Notes: generated from the sequence alone by a model not told the origin. 64,000 bases of DNA from Guyparkeria hydrothermalis (GCF_023555375.1 NZ_JAJSEE010000001.1:124001-188000), one strand, 5' to 3'; numbered from the stretch's first letter, positions 18,285-27,380 are shown. Program-made: numbers and translations.

Positions 18285-19412
18285 ATGAGCCATCCATCCT
18301 CCACGAATGCGCCTGCCGATTTGCCGCTGCTGCTGGGCGGGGACGTCATGCTCGGGCGCGGCATCGACCAGATCCTGGCCACGCCCTCCGATCCCATCCT
18401 GTTCGAGGGCTACGTGCGAGACGCGCGCGAGTACGTCCGGCTGGCCGAGCGGAAAAACGGCCCCGTGCCCCGTGGCGTCGACGCCCGCTACGTCTGGGGC
18501 GCGGCGCGGGAGATGCTCGCCGACAGGGCGCGACGACGCATCCTCAACCTTGAGAACGCGATCACCACCAACGACACGCCGTGGCCGGGGAAAGGCATCC
18601 ACTATCGTCTGAATCCGGCAAACATCGGCTGCCTGACCGAGATCACCCCCGACTGCCTCGTGCTGGCGAACAACCACGTGCTCGACTGGGGGCGCGCTGG
18701 ACTGGTCGAGACGCTCGACACCCTGGATGCCGCCGGCATTGCCTCGGTCGGCGCCGGCCGCGACCGTGCGGAGGTCGAGCGTCCCGCCATCCTCTCCGAC
18801 GGACACGGTGCACGCCTGCTCGTGTTCGCCGCCGGTCACGGCGACAGCGGCGTCCCGGCCGACTGGGCGGCCGGCGAATCGAACCCCGGCGTGCAATACC
18901 TGCCCGCGCTTGACGAGGCGGCGATCGAGCGACTGGCGCGCCTCATCCACGCCCATCGCCAACCGGGTGACACGGTGGTGTTCTCGATCCACTGGGGCAG
19001 CAACTGGGGCTACTCGATCCCCGAGGCGCATCGGCGGTTTGCCCACGCATTGGTCGACGAGGCGCACGTCGACCTGGTCCACGGCCACTCCTCGCACCAC
19101 CCGCGAGCGTTCGAAGTGCACCACGATCGCCTGATCCTTTACGGCTGCGGCGATCTGATCAACGACTACGAGGGCATCGGCGAGACCACCCCGTATCGAT
19201 CCGACCTGGCCCTGCTCTATCGGCCCACCCTGCGCCGCGGACGCCTGGAGCGCCTCGAACTCGATCCGTTCGCGATCCGCCGCCTGCAGTTGCAGGCCTG
19301 TATACCACCGGACCGGGACTGGCTGCTGGGCGTGATCGACCGACAGGCGCAACGCTTTGGTGGACGGGTCATCGATTCCGGCGCCCACCTGACCTGCCGT
19401 TGGGAGGAGTAA
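18285..19412 (+). CDS. CapA-family (PgsA-like) metallophosphatase-fold protein
   Basis: The 375-residue protein matches the CapA family: LLGGDVMLGRGIDQ at the N-terminus, NLENAITTND (about 87-96), LVLANNHVLDWG (about 125-136), VVFSIHWGSNWGY and VHGHSSHHPRAFE (about 267-279), giving the Asp/Asn/His set of calcineurin-like enzymes. No signal peptide is visible, so it looks cytoplasmic despite the poly-gamma-glutamate naming of the family. A GAGGAGG lies 16 nt upstream of ATG 18285, longer than usual, but no in-frame alternative exists closer. It converges on nrdJ. Confidence 0.87.
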   Translation: MSHPSSTNAPADLPLLLGGDVMLGRGIDQILATPSDPILFEGYVRDAREYVRLAERKNGPVPRGVDARYVWGAAREMLADRARRRILNLENAITTNDTPWPGKGIHYRLNPANIGCLTEITPDCLVLANNHVLDWGRAGLVETLDTLDAAGIASVGAGRDRAEVERPAILSDGHGARLLVFAAGHGDSGVPADWAAGESNPGVQYLPALDEAAIERLARLIHAHRQPGDTVVFSIHWGSNWGYSIPEAHRRFAHALVDEAHVDLVHGHSSHHPRAFEVHHDRLILYGCGDLINDYEGIGETTPYRSDLALLYRPTLRRGRLERLELDPFAIRRLQLQACIPPDRDWLLGVIDRQAQRFGGRVIDSGAHLTCRWEE

Positions 19413-19420
19413 GCGCCCGC

Positions 19421-21247
19421 TCAATCCGATTCGCGCTCGATCCCGCAGCAAGGCGTCGCCGTGTCCACCCCTTCAAGCACCGCCCCCGTGACCGGGTTCG
19501 GCCGGTAGGTGGTGCAGCCCTTCAGGCCCAGCTCGAAGGCGCGCTGGTAGATGGCCGCGAAGTCGTTGAACGGCATCGATTCGGGCACGTTGATGGTCTT
19601 GGAGATCGCGCTGTCGACAAAGGGCTGCAAGGCGGCCTGCATGGCCAGGTGGGCCTCGGGCAACAGGGCCTCGGCCTCGACGAAGGTGTCGGGCGGCGTC
19701 CCGTGCGGGTGCCGACCCCGCCACCGGCGCCAGGCGTGATCCTCGAGGCGAAACGACTCGCGCTCACCGCCCCCCGTCAGCACGGAGCGACACAGCTCGC
19801 GACGAAAGATCGGCTCGATCCCGGAGGAGACATTGCCGGCCAGCAGGCTGATGGTGCCCGTGGGGGCGATCGCGGTCAGGTGGCTGTTGCGGATGCCATC
19901 GCGGGCAATCCCGGCGCGGATGTCGCCCGGCAGGGCGCGGACAAACGGTCGGTCGAGAAAACGGGCGGCCTCGAAGAACGGAAACGGTCGTTTTTCCCGT
20001 GCCAGATCGATCGACGCGCGGTAGGCGGCATGCGTGATCGTCTGCATCACCGCTCCAGCCTGTTCGCGTGCCTCGGGGCTGTCGTAGTGCAGTCCCAGCA
20101 TCACCAGCACGTCGGCCAATCCGGTCACGCCCAGTCCGATCCGCCGACTGCCACGCGCCTGCTCGGCCTGGGCCGGCAACGGGTAGGACGAGGCATCGAT
20201 GACGTTGTCGAGAAAACGCACCGCCAGCCGCGTCGTGGCGGCCAGCCCGTCCCGGTCGAGGCTCGCGCGCGGCGTGAACGGGTCGGCCACGAATCGCGTC
20301 AGGTTGATCGAGCCCAGATCGCAGGCCCCGTAAGGCGGCAACGGGATCTCGCCACAGGGATTGGTGGCGGTGATGCGCTCGCGATCGCCGAGGTTGTTCC
20401 ACTGGTTGATCCGGTCGACGAACAGCACGCCCGGCTCGGCGTGATCGTAGGTGGCCCGCATCAGGTGCTCCCAGAGCTCGCGGGCGCGCACACGCCGAAC
20501 CACTCGGCAGACCACGGGCGCCTCGTGGCCGGGCCAGTCGCGCCGGAGCGTCTCGCCCTCTCCGCTCGCCCCGTCGACTGCCCCGTCCATCGCCGAGGCG
20601 GGAAAGACCAGCGGCCAGTCGGCATCGGCGTGCACCGCGGCCATGAAGGCATCGGTGACCAGCACCGAGCAGTTGAAATGCGTCAGCTCGCCGGAGCGAT
20701 GTTTGGCGTCGATGAACGCCTCGATGTCGGGGTGATCGATGCGCAGGGTGGCCATCATCGCGCCACGGCGGGCACCGGTCGACAGGATGGTCGCGCACAT
20801 GCTGTCCCAGATACGCATGAACGAGACCGGCCCCGAGGCGATCGTGCCGGCATGATGCGCCACCGCGCCGGCCGGTCGCAGGGTGGAGAAGTCGTAGCCG
20901 ACGCCACCCCCTTGCTGCATGGTGATCGCGCCTTCCTTGAGCGCCTCGAAGATCCCGTCCATCGAATCCTCGATCGCGCCCATGACGAAACAGTTGAACA
21001 GCGTCACCTGGCGCGGAGTGCCCGCGCCGGCGAGGATGCGGCCACCGGGCAGAAAGCGCAGATCGGTCAGCAGCTCGGCGAAGCGTCGCTCCCAGACGGC
21101 CGGCTCGGCCTCGACCGTCGCAAGCGCGTGGGCCACCCGTTGCCAGGTGGCGTCGATACCCGGCTCGTCACCATAGCGATAGCGACTGGCCCAAACATGC
21201 TGAGCAATGGGCGTATCAAGGGGTTCGACAAGCGGCTCGACTGACAT
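19421..21247 (-). CDS. nrdJ: Adenosylcobalamin-dependent ribonucleotide reductase (class II)
   Basis: The 608-residue enzyme reduces ribonucleotides using B12. Visible family marks: FLPGGRILAGAGT, LFNCFVMG, MQQGGGVGYDFSTLRP, ATNPCGEIPLPPYGACDLGSI (thiyl-radical Cys in NPCGE), IAPTGTISLLAGNVSSGIEP, and SKTINVPE. The C-terminus has a CC pair (TPCCGIE) likely used in reduction by thioredoxin. It lacks a long ATP-cone extension. A GTG directly after the upstream stop (21265) is an alternative start. It is last of three genes (phosphoribosyltransferase, hydrolase, nrdJ) that abut or overlap. B12 dependence lets it work with or without oxygen. Confidence 0.93.
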   Translation of the reverse strand: MSVEPLVEPLDTPIAQHVWASRYRYGDEPGIDATWQRVAHALATVEAEPAVWERRFAELLTDLRFLPGGRILAGAGTPRQVTLFNCFVMGAIEDSMDGIFEALKEGAITMQQGGGVGYDFSTLRPAGAVAHHAGTIASGPVSFMRIWDSMCATILSTGARRGAMMATLRIDHPDIEAFIDAKHRSGELTHFNCSVLVTDAFMAAVHADADWPLVFPASAMDGAVDGASGEGETLRRDWPGHEAPVVCRVVRRVRARELWEHLMRATYDHAEPGVLFVDRINQWNNLGDRERITATNPCGEIPLPPYGACDLGSINLTRFVADPFTPRASLDRDGLAATTRLAVRFLDNVIDASSYPLPAQAEQARGSRRIGLGVTGLADVLVMLGLHYDSPEAREQAGAVMQTITHAAYRASIDLAREKRPFPFFEAARFLDRPFVRALPGDIRAGIARDGIRNSHLTAIAPTGTISLLAGNVSSGIEPIFRRELCRSVLTGGGERESFRLEDHAWRRWRGRHPHGTPPDTFVEAEALLPEAHLAMQAALQPFVDSAISKTINVPESMPFNDFAAIYQRAFELGLKGCTTYRPNPVTGAVLEGVDTATPCCGIERESD

Positions 21248-21265
21248 GCAACGCCTCGACCACAC

Positions 21266-21913
21266 TCACGGCCGGCCAAGCCAGCGGCTAAACCATTCCG
21301 CGGCCAGCCGAGCGGCCTGGAACAGGGTGCCCGGCTCCTCGAACAGGTGGGTTGCGCCGGGCACCACGGCAAGCTCGGTGGGCGCCTGCATGCGCTCGCG
21401 GGCCCAACGATTGAGCCCGAGCACCTGGGTATCCGCCCCGCCGACGATCAACAGGGTGGGTGCCGCCACGCGGGGCAACGCCTCGCCGGCAAGATCCGGC
21501 CGACCGCCCCGCGAGACCACTGCACGGATCGTGTCGGGCAACTGGGCGGCCGCATTCAACGCCGCCGCGGCCCCGGTGCTGGCGCCGAAATAGCCCTGCG
21601 GCAGGTCGGCAAGCTCCGGTTCACCGGCCACCCAGTCGGAGGCCTGCACCAGGCGCTCGGCCAACCGGTCGATGTCGAAGCGGTTTTCGTAGACCTGGTC
21701 CTCGGCCTCGCTCAGCAGATCGAACAAGAGCGTGGCCAGTCCCACCTCGCGCAATTGCCGCGCCACGAACTGGTTGCGCGAGCTGTGACGGCTGCTGCCG
21801 CTGCCATGGGCGAACACCACCAGGCCGCGTGGCTCGGCCGGCATCCCGAGGATGCCCTCGTGGATCGTCCCGCCCAGCCACATCTCGACGTTGCACTCGG
21901 TATCAGTACCCAT
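21266..21913 (-). CDS. Alpha/beta hydrolase (dienelactone-hydrolase-like)
   Basis: The 215-residue protein has an alpha/beta-hydrolase fold: LVVFAHGSGSSRHSSRN (oxyanion region), nucleophile elbow GASTGAA (Ser about 115), Asp in LIVGGADTQV and His in PGATHLFEEPG. The start at 21913 has GGGGGAA upstream; 21928 also possible. It overlaps the phosphoribosyltransferase gene by 11 bp. Hydrolase plus phosphoribosyltransferase is a recurrent pair in proteobacteria, sometimes fused; substrate unknown. Confidence 0.87.
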   Translation of the reverse strand: MGTDTECNVEMWLGGTIHEGILGMPAEPRGLVVFAHGSGSSRHSSRNQFVARQLREVGLATLLFDLLSEAEDQVYENRFDIDRLAERLVQASDWVAGEPELADLPQGYFGASTGAAAALNAAAQLPDTIRAVVSRGGRPDLAGEALPRVAAPTLLIVGGADTQVLGLNRWARERMQAPTELAVVPGATHLFEEPGTLFQAARLAAEWFSRWLGRP

Positions 21914-22583
21914 GGTCCGTTCCCCCATGACCCATCGCCCCGCGGCCCGCCTCCCGGCCGACCGCCTGTTGCAGCATGCCGATCACCTCGTCGTCGGTGA
22001 CCTGCGGGAAATGGTCGTAGTAGGCCCCCACGGCGCCGAGGTACTGGTCGGTGATCTCGAGGGCGACCAGCTCGTCGGCCTCCCGTTCCAGCGTCGCTGC
22101 CGTCGAAGCCGGCACCACCGGGATGGCGACCACGACCCGCGCCGGATCGCGTGCATCGGCATCGCGAATCGCCGCGCGCATTGTCAGGCCGGTGGCGATG
22201 CCGTCGTCGACGATGATGGCAAGCTTGCCGTCCACCGACGGGGCGTCGGCGCGCCCGTACAGCGCCCGTCGCCGGGAGGCCTCGACCCGCTCGCGCGACT
22301 CGGCATCCGCCAGCCAGCCGGGATCGACGGCGGCCTCCTCGCGCGGGTTGCAGACGCGCTCGCCCTGCTCCGGCACCGCGCAGATCGCGTATTCCGGCTG
22401 CATCGGGTGACCGATCTTGCGCGGGATCAGCACGTCCAGCGGCATGTCGAGGTACCGCGCCACTTCCACCCCCAGCGCCACCCCGCCGCGGGGAAGCGCG
22501 TAGACCACACCCGGCTGCCCCCGAAAGCGCTCCAGGGCCTCGGCCAACTGGCGGCCGGCTTCACGTCGATCGCTGAACCGCAT
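21903..22583 (-). CDS. Phosphoribosyltransferase-like protein
   Basis: The 226-residue protein has a type I PRTase core: VVYALPRGGVALGVEVA near 26-42, and the PRPP loop LAIIVDDGIATGLTMRAA near 120-137. ATG 22583 follows GGGAGGT. It heads a three-gene set with the hydrolase and nrdJ. These stand-alone PRTases have no firmly assigned substrate; nucleotide salvage is suggested only by the fold and by nrdJ downstream. Confidence 0.88.
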   Translation of the reverse strand: MRFSDRREAGRQLAEALERFRGQPGVVYALPRGGVALGVEVARYLDMPLDVLIPRKIGHPMQPEYAICAVPEQGERVCNPREEAAVDPGWLADAESRERVEASRRRALYGRADAPSVDGKLAIIVDDGIATGLTMRAAIRDADARDPARVVVAIPVVPASTAATLEREADELVALEITDQYLGAVGAYYDHFPQVTDDEVIGMLQQAVGREAGRGAMGHGGTDHGY

Positions 22584-22727
22584 GGCTACCTCCCATCACA
22601 CCCCGTGTCGGCAATCCACTCGTCGCACCTGACATGACTATAGCCATTCAGTGCCCGAACGCTTGCCCCAGGAGCGGATTTTTCACGCCCAAACAGTAGG
22701 TTGCGAACGATAAGGAGGTGGTTCGCT

Positions 22728-23033
22728 GTGCTATGTTTTCACTGGAACGTGGATCACTCGGCTCCGGGGCCGGCTCAAGCAGCAAGCCCCAGTGATGAGG
22801 TTACCGATCGCTGTGGGCATCGCCTTCGCCCGAGTCGACCGCGTTCCGGGACATCCGCAGCAGCGGATGAATCGCAACACGGGGAATTCGCCGAGCGGGT
22901 CGACACCAGCCCCGCCCGACGCACCTCGAAACGGACCACGGGGAATGCCGCGCGGCATCGGCTTGTTTCCGACGCGCGGATCGAACCCGTGGTCCGAGGC
23001 CTTCATTCCAACCAGGGAGGAGAAGCGCCATGA
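22728..23033 (+). CDS. Doubtful small ORF upstream of the Met-rich protein
   Basis: A GTG at 22728 lies 9 nt after a near-perfect ribosome site (AAGGAGGT at 22712-22719) and opens a 101-codon frame that ends in an ATGA-type overlap with ATG 23030. The product (VLCFHWNVDHSAPGP...) is low in hydrophobics and unlike anything I know. Either it is a leader ORF that couples translation of the next gene or the ribosome site is chance. The 446-bp gap 22584-23029 contains nothing else I can name. Confidence 0.25.
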   Translation: MLCFHWNVDHSAPGPAQAASPSDEVTDRCGHRLRPSRPRSGTSAAADESQHGEFAERVDTSPARRTSKRTTGNAARHRLVSDARIEPVVRGLHSNQGGEAP

Positions 23034-23704
23034 TCAGGAAACGACTCTTGCGAGAACTGACCGCCTGCGGTCTTGCCGCCACCATGGTGACGACCGCGCC
23101 CGCGGCCCTCGCCGCCGACGACGACCAGCCGCGCCGCGGCATGGTTGGCCCGGGCATGATGGATGGGTCCGGCCCGTATGGCCCTGGCTACGGTTATGGC
23201 CAGGGATACGGCCACGGCTACGGCATGGCCAACGGCGCGCCCTGTACGCCAGGTGCGGGTTATGGTCCCGGCATGATGGGACCCGGAATGATGGGGCCCG
23301 GCTATGGCGGATACGGAGGCGGTTACGGCCCGGGCATGATGGGACCCGGTTACGGCCCCGGAATGATGGGTCCCGGAATGATGGGCCCTGGAATGATGGG
23401 CCCCGGCGCTGGCTACGGACCGATGATGAACGGTTCCGGCCCGGGATGGGGCGGCCAGCCGCTCTCGGAAAAGCAGCGCGAACGGGTGCGTGAGCTTCAG
23501 CAGGAAGAGCAGAAGGAGCACTGGGAGCGCATGCAGCAAATGCAGGAACGCCAGCGCGAACTCCAGCGCCTGCAACTGGCCGACGAGCCGGACTACGACG
23601 CCATCAAGAAGAAATCGCGCGAAATCGGCGAGCTCCAGCAGGAGATGGCCGAGGAGCGCATCGAGATGCACCGGCGCATGCGCGAGGCCCTGGAACAGGA
23701 GTAA
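23030..23704 (+). CDS. Periplasmic Met/Gly/Pro/Tyr-rich protein with Spy/CpxP-like helical tail
   Basis: The 224-residue protein has a signal peptide (residues 1-29, ALA/ADD). Residues about 36-145 are repeats of PGMMGPGMMGPG and GYGPGYG type with paired Met, a composition seen in copper/silver-binding exported proteins. The tail (about 150-224) is a Glu/Gln/Arg-rich helix (EKQRERVRELQQEEQKEH..., EIGELQQEMAEERIEMHRRM) like the LTxxQ/Spy heavy-metal sensor group. Strong GGAGGAG site before ATG 23030. Metal binding or envelope chaperoning is inferred. Confidence 0.82.
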   Translation: MIRKRLLRELTACGLAATMVTTAPAALAADDDQPRRGMVGPGMMDGSGPYGPGYGYGQGYGHGYGMANGAPCTPGAGYGPGMMGPGMMGPGYGGYGGGYGPGMMGPGYGPGMMGPGMMGPGMMGPGAGYGPMMNGSGPGWGGQPLSEKQRERVRELQQEEQKEHWERMQQMQERQRELQRLQLADEPDYDAIKKKSREIGELQQEMAEERIEMHRRMREALEQE

Positions 23705-23736
23705 GCCCGAGGCCAACCACGCCGACCGAAAACCAG

Positions 23737-23766
23737 AAGGCCGCCCATGCAACGGGCGGCCTTTCT
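23737..23766. terminator. Terminator after Met-rich gene
   Basis: 10-bp arms AAGGCCGCCC / GGGCGGCCTT with T-rich flanks on both strands; it separates the plus-strand Met-rich gene from the minus-strand SHOCT gene and may serve both. Confidence 0.88.
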
Positions 23767-23799
23767 TACTTTGTCTCGATCAATACGGTGTGACCGGGC

Positions 23800-24057
23800 T
23801 CAATCATCCAGTCGTCGTCGACGCTCCTCGAATTCCTCGTGGTCGATCTCGCCACGCGCATAGCGTTCCTTGAGTATGTCCAGTGCCGTGCGCCGACCCT
23901 CACGCGGCTCGGATGACCGCGGCTGGCCCGAGGAAATGAGCCACTTGATCAACACGACAATGCCGACGATCAGCAGGACCCAGAAGAGCACCATCAGCAC
24001 CCATCCCAGACCGTACATGCCGCCATGCGGCATCCAGCCGTAACCCCAGTCGTACAT
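23800..24057 (-). CDS. SHOCT-domain small membrane protein
   Basis: The 85-residue protein begins MYDWGYGWMPHGGMYGLG, has one transmembrane helix (about 19-42) and ends in a SHOCT domain (TALDILKERYARGEIDHEEFEERRRRL). The GGAGG lies 5 nt before the ATG at 24057 and overlaps the in-frame ATG at 24069, so 24057 is the start. The Met/Trp/Gly-rich N-terminus echoes the Met-rich neighbour. SHOCT domains are thought to be oligomerisation or targeting modules. Confidence 0.87.
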   Translation of the reverse strand: MYDWGYGWMPHGGMYGLGWVLMVLFWVLLIVGIVVLIKWLISSGQPRSSEPREGRRTALDILKERYARGEIDHEEFEERRRRLDD

Positions 24058-24084
24058 ACCTGCCTCCATGAAATCGGCAAAGGG

Positions 24085-24228
24085 TTAAAAACCGTGTCCC
24101 AAGAGACCCAGCACGCCCAGCGCAATCAGGTAGATCGCCACGATGTAGTTGAGCAGCTTGGGCACGATCAGGATCGCGATGCCCGCGACCAGGGAGAGAA
24201 GCGGAACGATTTCGATATGGAAGGTCAT
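24085..24228 (-). CDS. DUF3096 family membrane peptide
   Basis: The 47-residue protein MTFHIEIVPLLSLVAGI... contains two short hydrophobic helices (about 6-22 and 27-44) and matches DUF3096. AAGGAGC precedes ATG 24228. It is 27 bp upstream of the SHOCT gene on the same strand, so the two probably share a transcript. Function unknown. Confidence 0.85.
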   Translation of the reverse strand: MTFHIEIVPLLSLVAGIAILIVPKLLNYIVAIYLIALGVLGLLGHGF

Positions 24229-24317
24229 GTCTTGCTCCTTGTTTCGACGACCGGTTACCTGCCATTGATCGTGCCGCGCGGACCCGGCAATGTCCACCGT
24301 TCAGCCGCCCGGAGCCG

Positions 24318-24947
24318 TTACAGGGCCCCCTCGTCGCGCAACACCTCGGCAAGCCGCTCGGCCATGGCGCGGTAGCCCTCGGCGTTCAGGTGCACGGCAT
24401 CCGACTTGTAGCTCGGCCGGCGCAGCAGCCCGGCGACCAGGTCGTCGACCAGCAGCACGTCGTGCTCGTCGGCCAATTCACGGTAGAGGGGCGCCGACTG
24501 CGAGAACAGGGATTTTTCCGGCACGCCCACCAGCAACACGGCCACGTCCCGTTGGCGCGCCAGTTCGATCATCCGGGCGAGATTGCGCTTGGCCTCCGCC
24601 AGATCCTGATTGCGCAGCACGTCGTTGCCGCCCATCAGCAGAATCATCAGCGTCGGGGCGTGACGCTCCAGCGCCTCGGGCAGGCGCTCGACGCCATCGG
24701 CGGTCGTCTCGCCAGCCACACCGGCATTGACCACCTCCCGCCCCGTCAGCCGGGCCAGCTGCTCGGGATAGGCCGCCTCCTCCGATGCCCCCACCCCCTC
24801 GGTCAGGCTGTCACCGAAGGCGAGAATGATCGCGCCCCGGGGCAAGGGCTCCAGTGCCGGCTCGCCACAACCCGCCAGACCGAGCACGACCGGGCCCAGC
24901 AGAACCCCGGCCAGCAGCCATCGAATCACTCGCCCTGCCCCCTGCAT
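24318..24947 (-). CDS. SGNH-family arylesterase/lysophospholipase, lipoprotein
   Basis: The 209-residue protein has the four SGNH blocks: AFGDSLTEGVGA (Ser), NAGVAGETT (Gly), LMGGNDVLRN (Asn) and YKSDAVHLNAEGY (Asp/His), as in TesA-type esterases. The N-terminal hydrophobic stretch ends in GLAGC, a lipobox, so it is probably lipid-anchored in the envelope. ATG 24947 overlaps the stop of the GGDEF gene by one base (TGATG). Confidence 0.9.
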   Translation of the reverse strand: MQGAGRVIRWLLAGVLLGPVVLGLAGCGEPALEPLPRGAIILAFGDSLTEGVGASEEAAYPEQLARLTGREVVNAGVAGETTADGVERLPEALERHAPTLMILLMGGNDVLRNQDLAEAKRNLARMIELARQRDVAVLLVGVPEKSLFSQSAPLYRELADEHDVLLVDDLVAGLLRRPSYKSDAVHLNAEGYRAMAERLAEVLRDEGAL

Positions 24948-25918
24948 CACTCGTCGGCTTCCTGCTTTCGTCCGGCCCGTTTCTCGTCGAGCATCTCTCG
25001 GTCCGCCTCGACCACGGCCGATTCGATGTCCTGGCGCGGGTTGCGGGCCGCCCAGCCCACGGACGCCTCGACGCCCGCCTCGGCCAGCGCCCGGCGTACC
25101 TTGGCCTCGATCGATCGGCCACCGTCCGTCCCGCTCTCCATGCACAGCACGGCAAACTCGTCGCCGCCAATGCGCGCCACCGCGTCGGTCTCCCGCATGG
25201 CCGTCCGCAGGGCCTGGCCCGCGCGGATGAGCAAGTCGTCGCCGGCATCGTGGCCGAGGCTGTCGTTGATTTCCTTGAGCCGGTCCAGGTCGATGATGAA
25301 CACGGTTGCCGGGCTGCCATAGCGCCGCGCGCGACGCTCCTCGATCTCGACGCGCTCCTCCCAGCCTCGGCGGTTGAGCAACCCGGTCAGCGGGTCGAGG
25401 CTCGCCTCCGCGCGGACGGTCTCGAGGGTGCGCGCCAGCTCCACGCCACGCAGCTCGGTCTCCAGGATGCTGCCCAGCAGGCGGGCGAACAGGCGCACCA
25501 GGGGCAGTTCGGCGTTGAGCGCCTCCGGCTGCGGGTCGGGATCGATCGCACACAAGGTGCCGAACAACTCGCCATCCGCGCGCATGACGGGCACGCCGAC
25601 ATAGGCCCCGATCGGCACCTGACGACCGATGGGGGCGTCACGGTAGGCGGCCACCTCGGCGGCCCGGGGTGCCGCCTGCGGCCCCCTGCCCCCCACCATC
25701 AGCGAACAGAACGAATCGGCCCAGCGCAGCACGTCCCCGCCGGCAACCGAGTACCGTTCGTCATCGCCCTCGGCCTGCAGCACGATCCAGTCCTCGCCCT
25801 CGGTGCGCGTCATCATCCACAAGCCGAGGCCCGTGCGTTCGCTCAAGTGCGCCAGCACGGCCCGGCAGGCGGCATCGAAATCCCCGAACGGCAGGACGTC
25901 GGCGGCATCATTGGTCAT
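24947..25918 (-). CDS. GAF-GGDEF diguanylate cyclase
   Basis: The 323-residue soluble protein has an N-terminal GAF domain (about 10-155, with GAYVGVPVMRADGELFGTLCAID) and a C-terminal GGDEF domain from SLDPLTGLLNRRGW. The active-site motif is IGGDEF with RETD five residues upstream, an intact product-inhibition site. The C-terminal part is short. It should synthesise cyclic di-GMP in response to a small ligand or redox cue. Translation is coupled to the downstream esterase. Confidence 0.9.
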   Translation of the reverse strand: MTNDAADVLPFGDFDAACRAVLAHLSERTGLGLWMMTRTEGEDWIVLQAEGDDERYSVAGGDVLRWADSFCSLMVGGRGPQAAPRAAEVAAYRDAPIGRQVPIGAYVGVPVMRADGELFGTLCAIDPDPQPEALNAELPLVRLFARLLGSILETELRGVELARTLETVRAEASLDPLTGLLNRRGWEERVEIEERRARRYGSPATVFIIDLDRLKEINDSLGHDAGDDLLIRAGQALRTAMRETDAVARIGGDEFAVLCMESGTDGGRSIEAKVRRALAEAGVEASVGWAARNPRQDIESAVVEADREMLDEKRAGRKQEADE

Positions 25919-26169
25919 GGATCAAGGCCCTCAGCCTTTGACACGGGTCGATGGTTGACCATTCGACCGGAATCCCGAGTGTAGCGGTCAAGCTTACGCC
26001 CTGCGCATCTCATTCGCATGCATCCAGCCGGGCTCATCAAGCCGCGCTACGCTCGACCGTATGGCAACCATAAGGGATCGCAATTCCTCCCGGTTCTTCC
26101 TGATGGTAGACTCGCCGCCACTCGACCTTTCCTGATACTTGAAATGGCCCGCGCCAAGGTCCCCGCTCG

Positions 26170-26784
26170 ATGATCGAACTCCGGACGTACGTCTTTATCG
26201 ACTCGCTCCAGCCCCAGGTGGCGGAGTACATGGCGACGGCGTCCCAGGGCTTTCTGCCGGTCCCGGGCGACGCCTGCCTGTGGGTCGAGGTCTCGCCGGG
26301 CATGGCCGTCCACCGGCTGACCGACATCGCGCTCAAGGCCTCCAGCGTGCGCCTGGCCCAGCAGGTGGTCGAGCGGGCCTTCGGCTCGATGGTCATCCAC
26401 CACCGCGTGCAGAGCGACGTGGTCCAGGCCGGCAACACCATCCTGGAATACCTCGGCCGCGAGCAGACCGAGCGCCAGCCCTGCGAGATCGCCTGGCAGG
26501 AGATCATCCGCGGCATGACGCCGGATCACACCGTCCTGATCAACCGTCAGAACCGCCGCGGCAACATGATCCTGCCCGACCAGAGCATGTTCATCCTCGA
26601 GGTCGAGCCGGCCGGTTACGTGGTCTACGCGGCCAATCAGGCGGAGAAGGCAGCCAACATCTCGCTGATCGACGTCCGCGCGGTGGGCAAGTACGGCCGC
26701 CTGACGATCGCCGGCACCGAGGGCAACGTCGACGAGGCCGCCCGCGCGGCCATCGCTGCCGTGAAGAACCCCGCGTTCACCTAA
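26170..26784 (+). CDS. Tandem bacterial-microcompartment (BMC-T-like) shell protein
   Basis: The 204-residue protein consists of two BMC-like domains. The first (about 1-100) carries [21 protein letters not shown]; the second (about 115-200) is clearer: [26 protein letters not shown], then [20 protein letters not shown], the typical end of BMC domains. Tandem-domain BMC proteins form trimeric shell tiles. No pentamer, Rubisco or other shell gene is in the window, so it is an orphan or satellite shell gene. The Nudix gene starts 4 bp downstream; an iota-class carbonic anhydrase-like gene follows 1.3 kb away. The domain call is confident; compartment type is not known. Confidence 0.85.
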   Translation: MIELRTYVFIDSLQPQVAEYMATASQGFLPVPGDACLWVEVSPGMAVHRLTDIALKASSVRLAQQVVERAFGSMVIHHRVQSDVVQAGNTILEYLGREQTERQPCEIAWQEIIRGMTPDHTVLINRQNRRGNMILPDQSMFILEVEPAGYVVYAANQAEKAANISLIDVRAVGKYGRLTIAGTEGNVDEAARAAIAAVKNPAFT

Positions 26785-26788
26785 GCAC

Positions 26789-27340
26789 ATGCATCGCAAC
26801 GACCTGCTCGAACAACTTGCCCGCTACGAGACGCGCTACCTCGACGAGGCCGCCTTCGTCCAGCGCGCACGGCAGTTCGTCGCCACTCACCCCGACACCT
26901 TCTACCGCGACCACCTGCCGGCCCACGTCTCGGCGTCCACCTGGGTGGTCAACCCCTCGCGCACGGCGGTGCTGTTGATGCACCACCGGAAGCTCGACTG
27001 CTGGCTGCAACCCGGCGGTCACGCCGACGGCGACACCGACATGCGCGCGGTGGCCTTCAAGGAGTGCGTCGAGGAGACCGGCGTTTCGCCCGAGCATATT
27101 CGCCTGGTCTGCGACGAGATCTTCGACGTCGATATCCACGCCACCCAGGAGCCGCACCCGGACGCCCAGCCGCACCACCACATCGACGTGCGCTACCTGG
27201 TCGAGATCGACGACAACGTGCCCGTGCCGGGCAACGAGGAGTCCTTCGAGCTGCGCTGGGTCCCCGTTTCCATGGTCACGCGGCTCAACAACAGCCGCTC
27301 GACCCTGCGCATGGTCGACAAGACGCGCAAGATGCGCTGA
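26789..27340 (+). CDS. Nudix hydrolase
   Basis: The 183-residue protein has a Nudix box (WLQPGGHADGDTDMRAVAF, then KECVEETGV) around residues 71-98, slightly degenerate: KE replaces RE and the first Glu is Thr/Asp. It should hydrolyse a nucleoside-diphosphate-linked compound with Mg2+. His-rich HATQEPHPDAQPHHHIDVRY lies downstream of the box. It starts 4 bp after the BMC-protein stop without its own strong ribosome site, so it is coupled to that gene. Confidence 0.9.
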   Translation: MHRNDLLEQLARYETRYLDEAAFVQRARQFVATHPDTFYRDHLPAHVSASTWVVNPSRTAVLLMHHRKLDCWLQPGGHADGDTDMRAVAFKECVEETGVSPEHIRLVCDEIFDVDIHATQEPHPDAQPHHHIDVRYLVEIDDNVPVPGNEESFELRWVPVSMVTRLNNSRSTLRMVDKTRKMR

Positions 27341-27380
27341 TTCCCGTGGCGACTCACCGTCCCACGTCTCGGAGCCCACG

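Noticed and set aside
23240-23410. Possible minisatellite or CRISPR-like array
   Set aside because: The periodicity is the coding repeat GPGMMGPGMM of an exported protein; there are no spacers.
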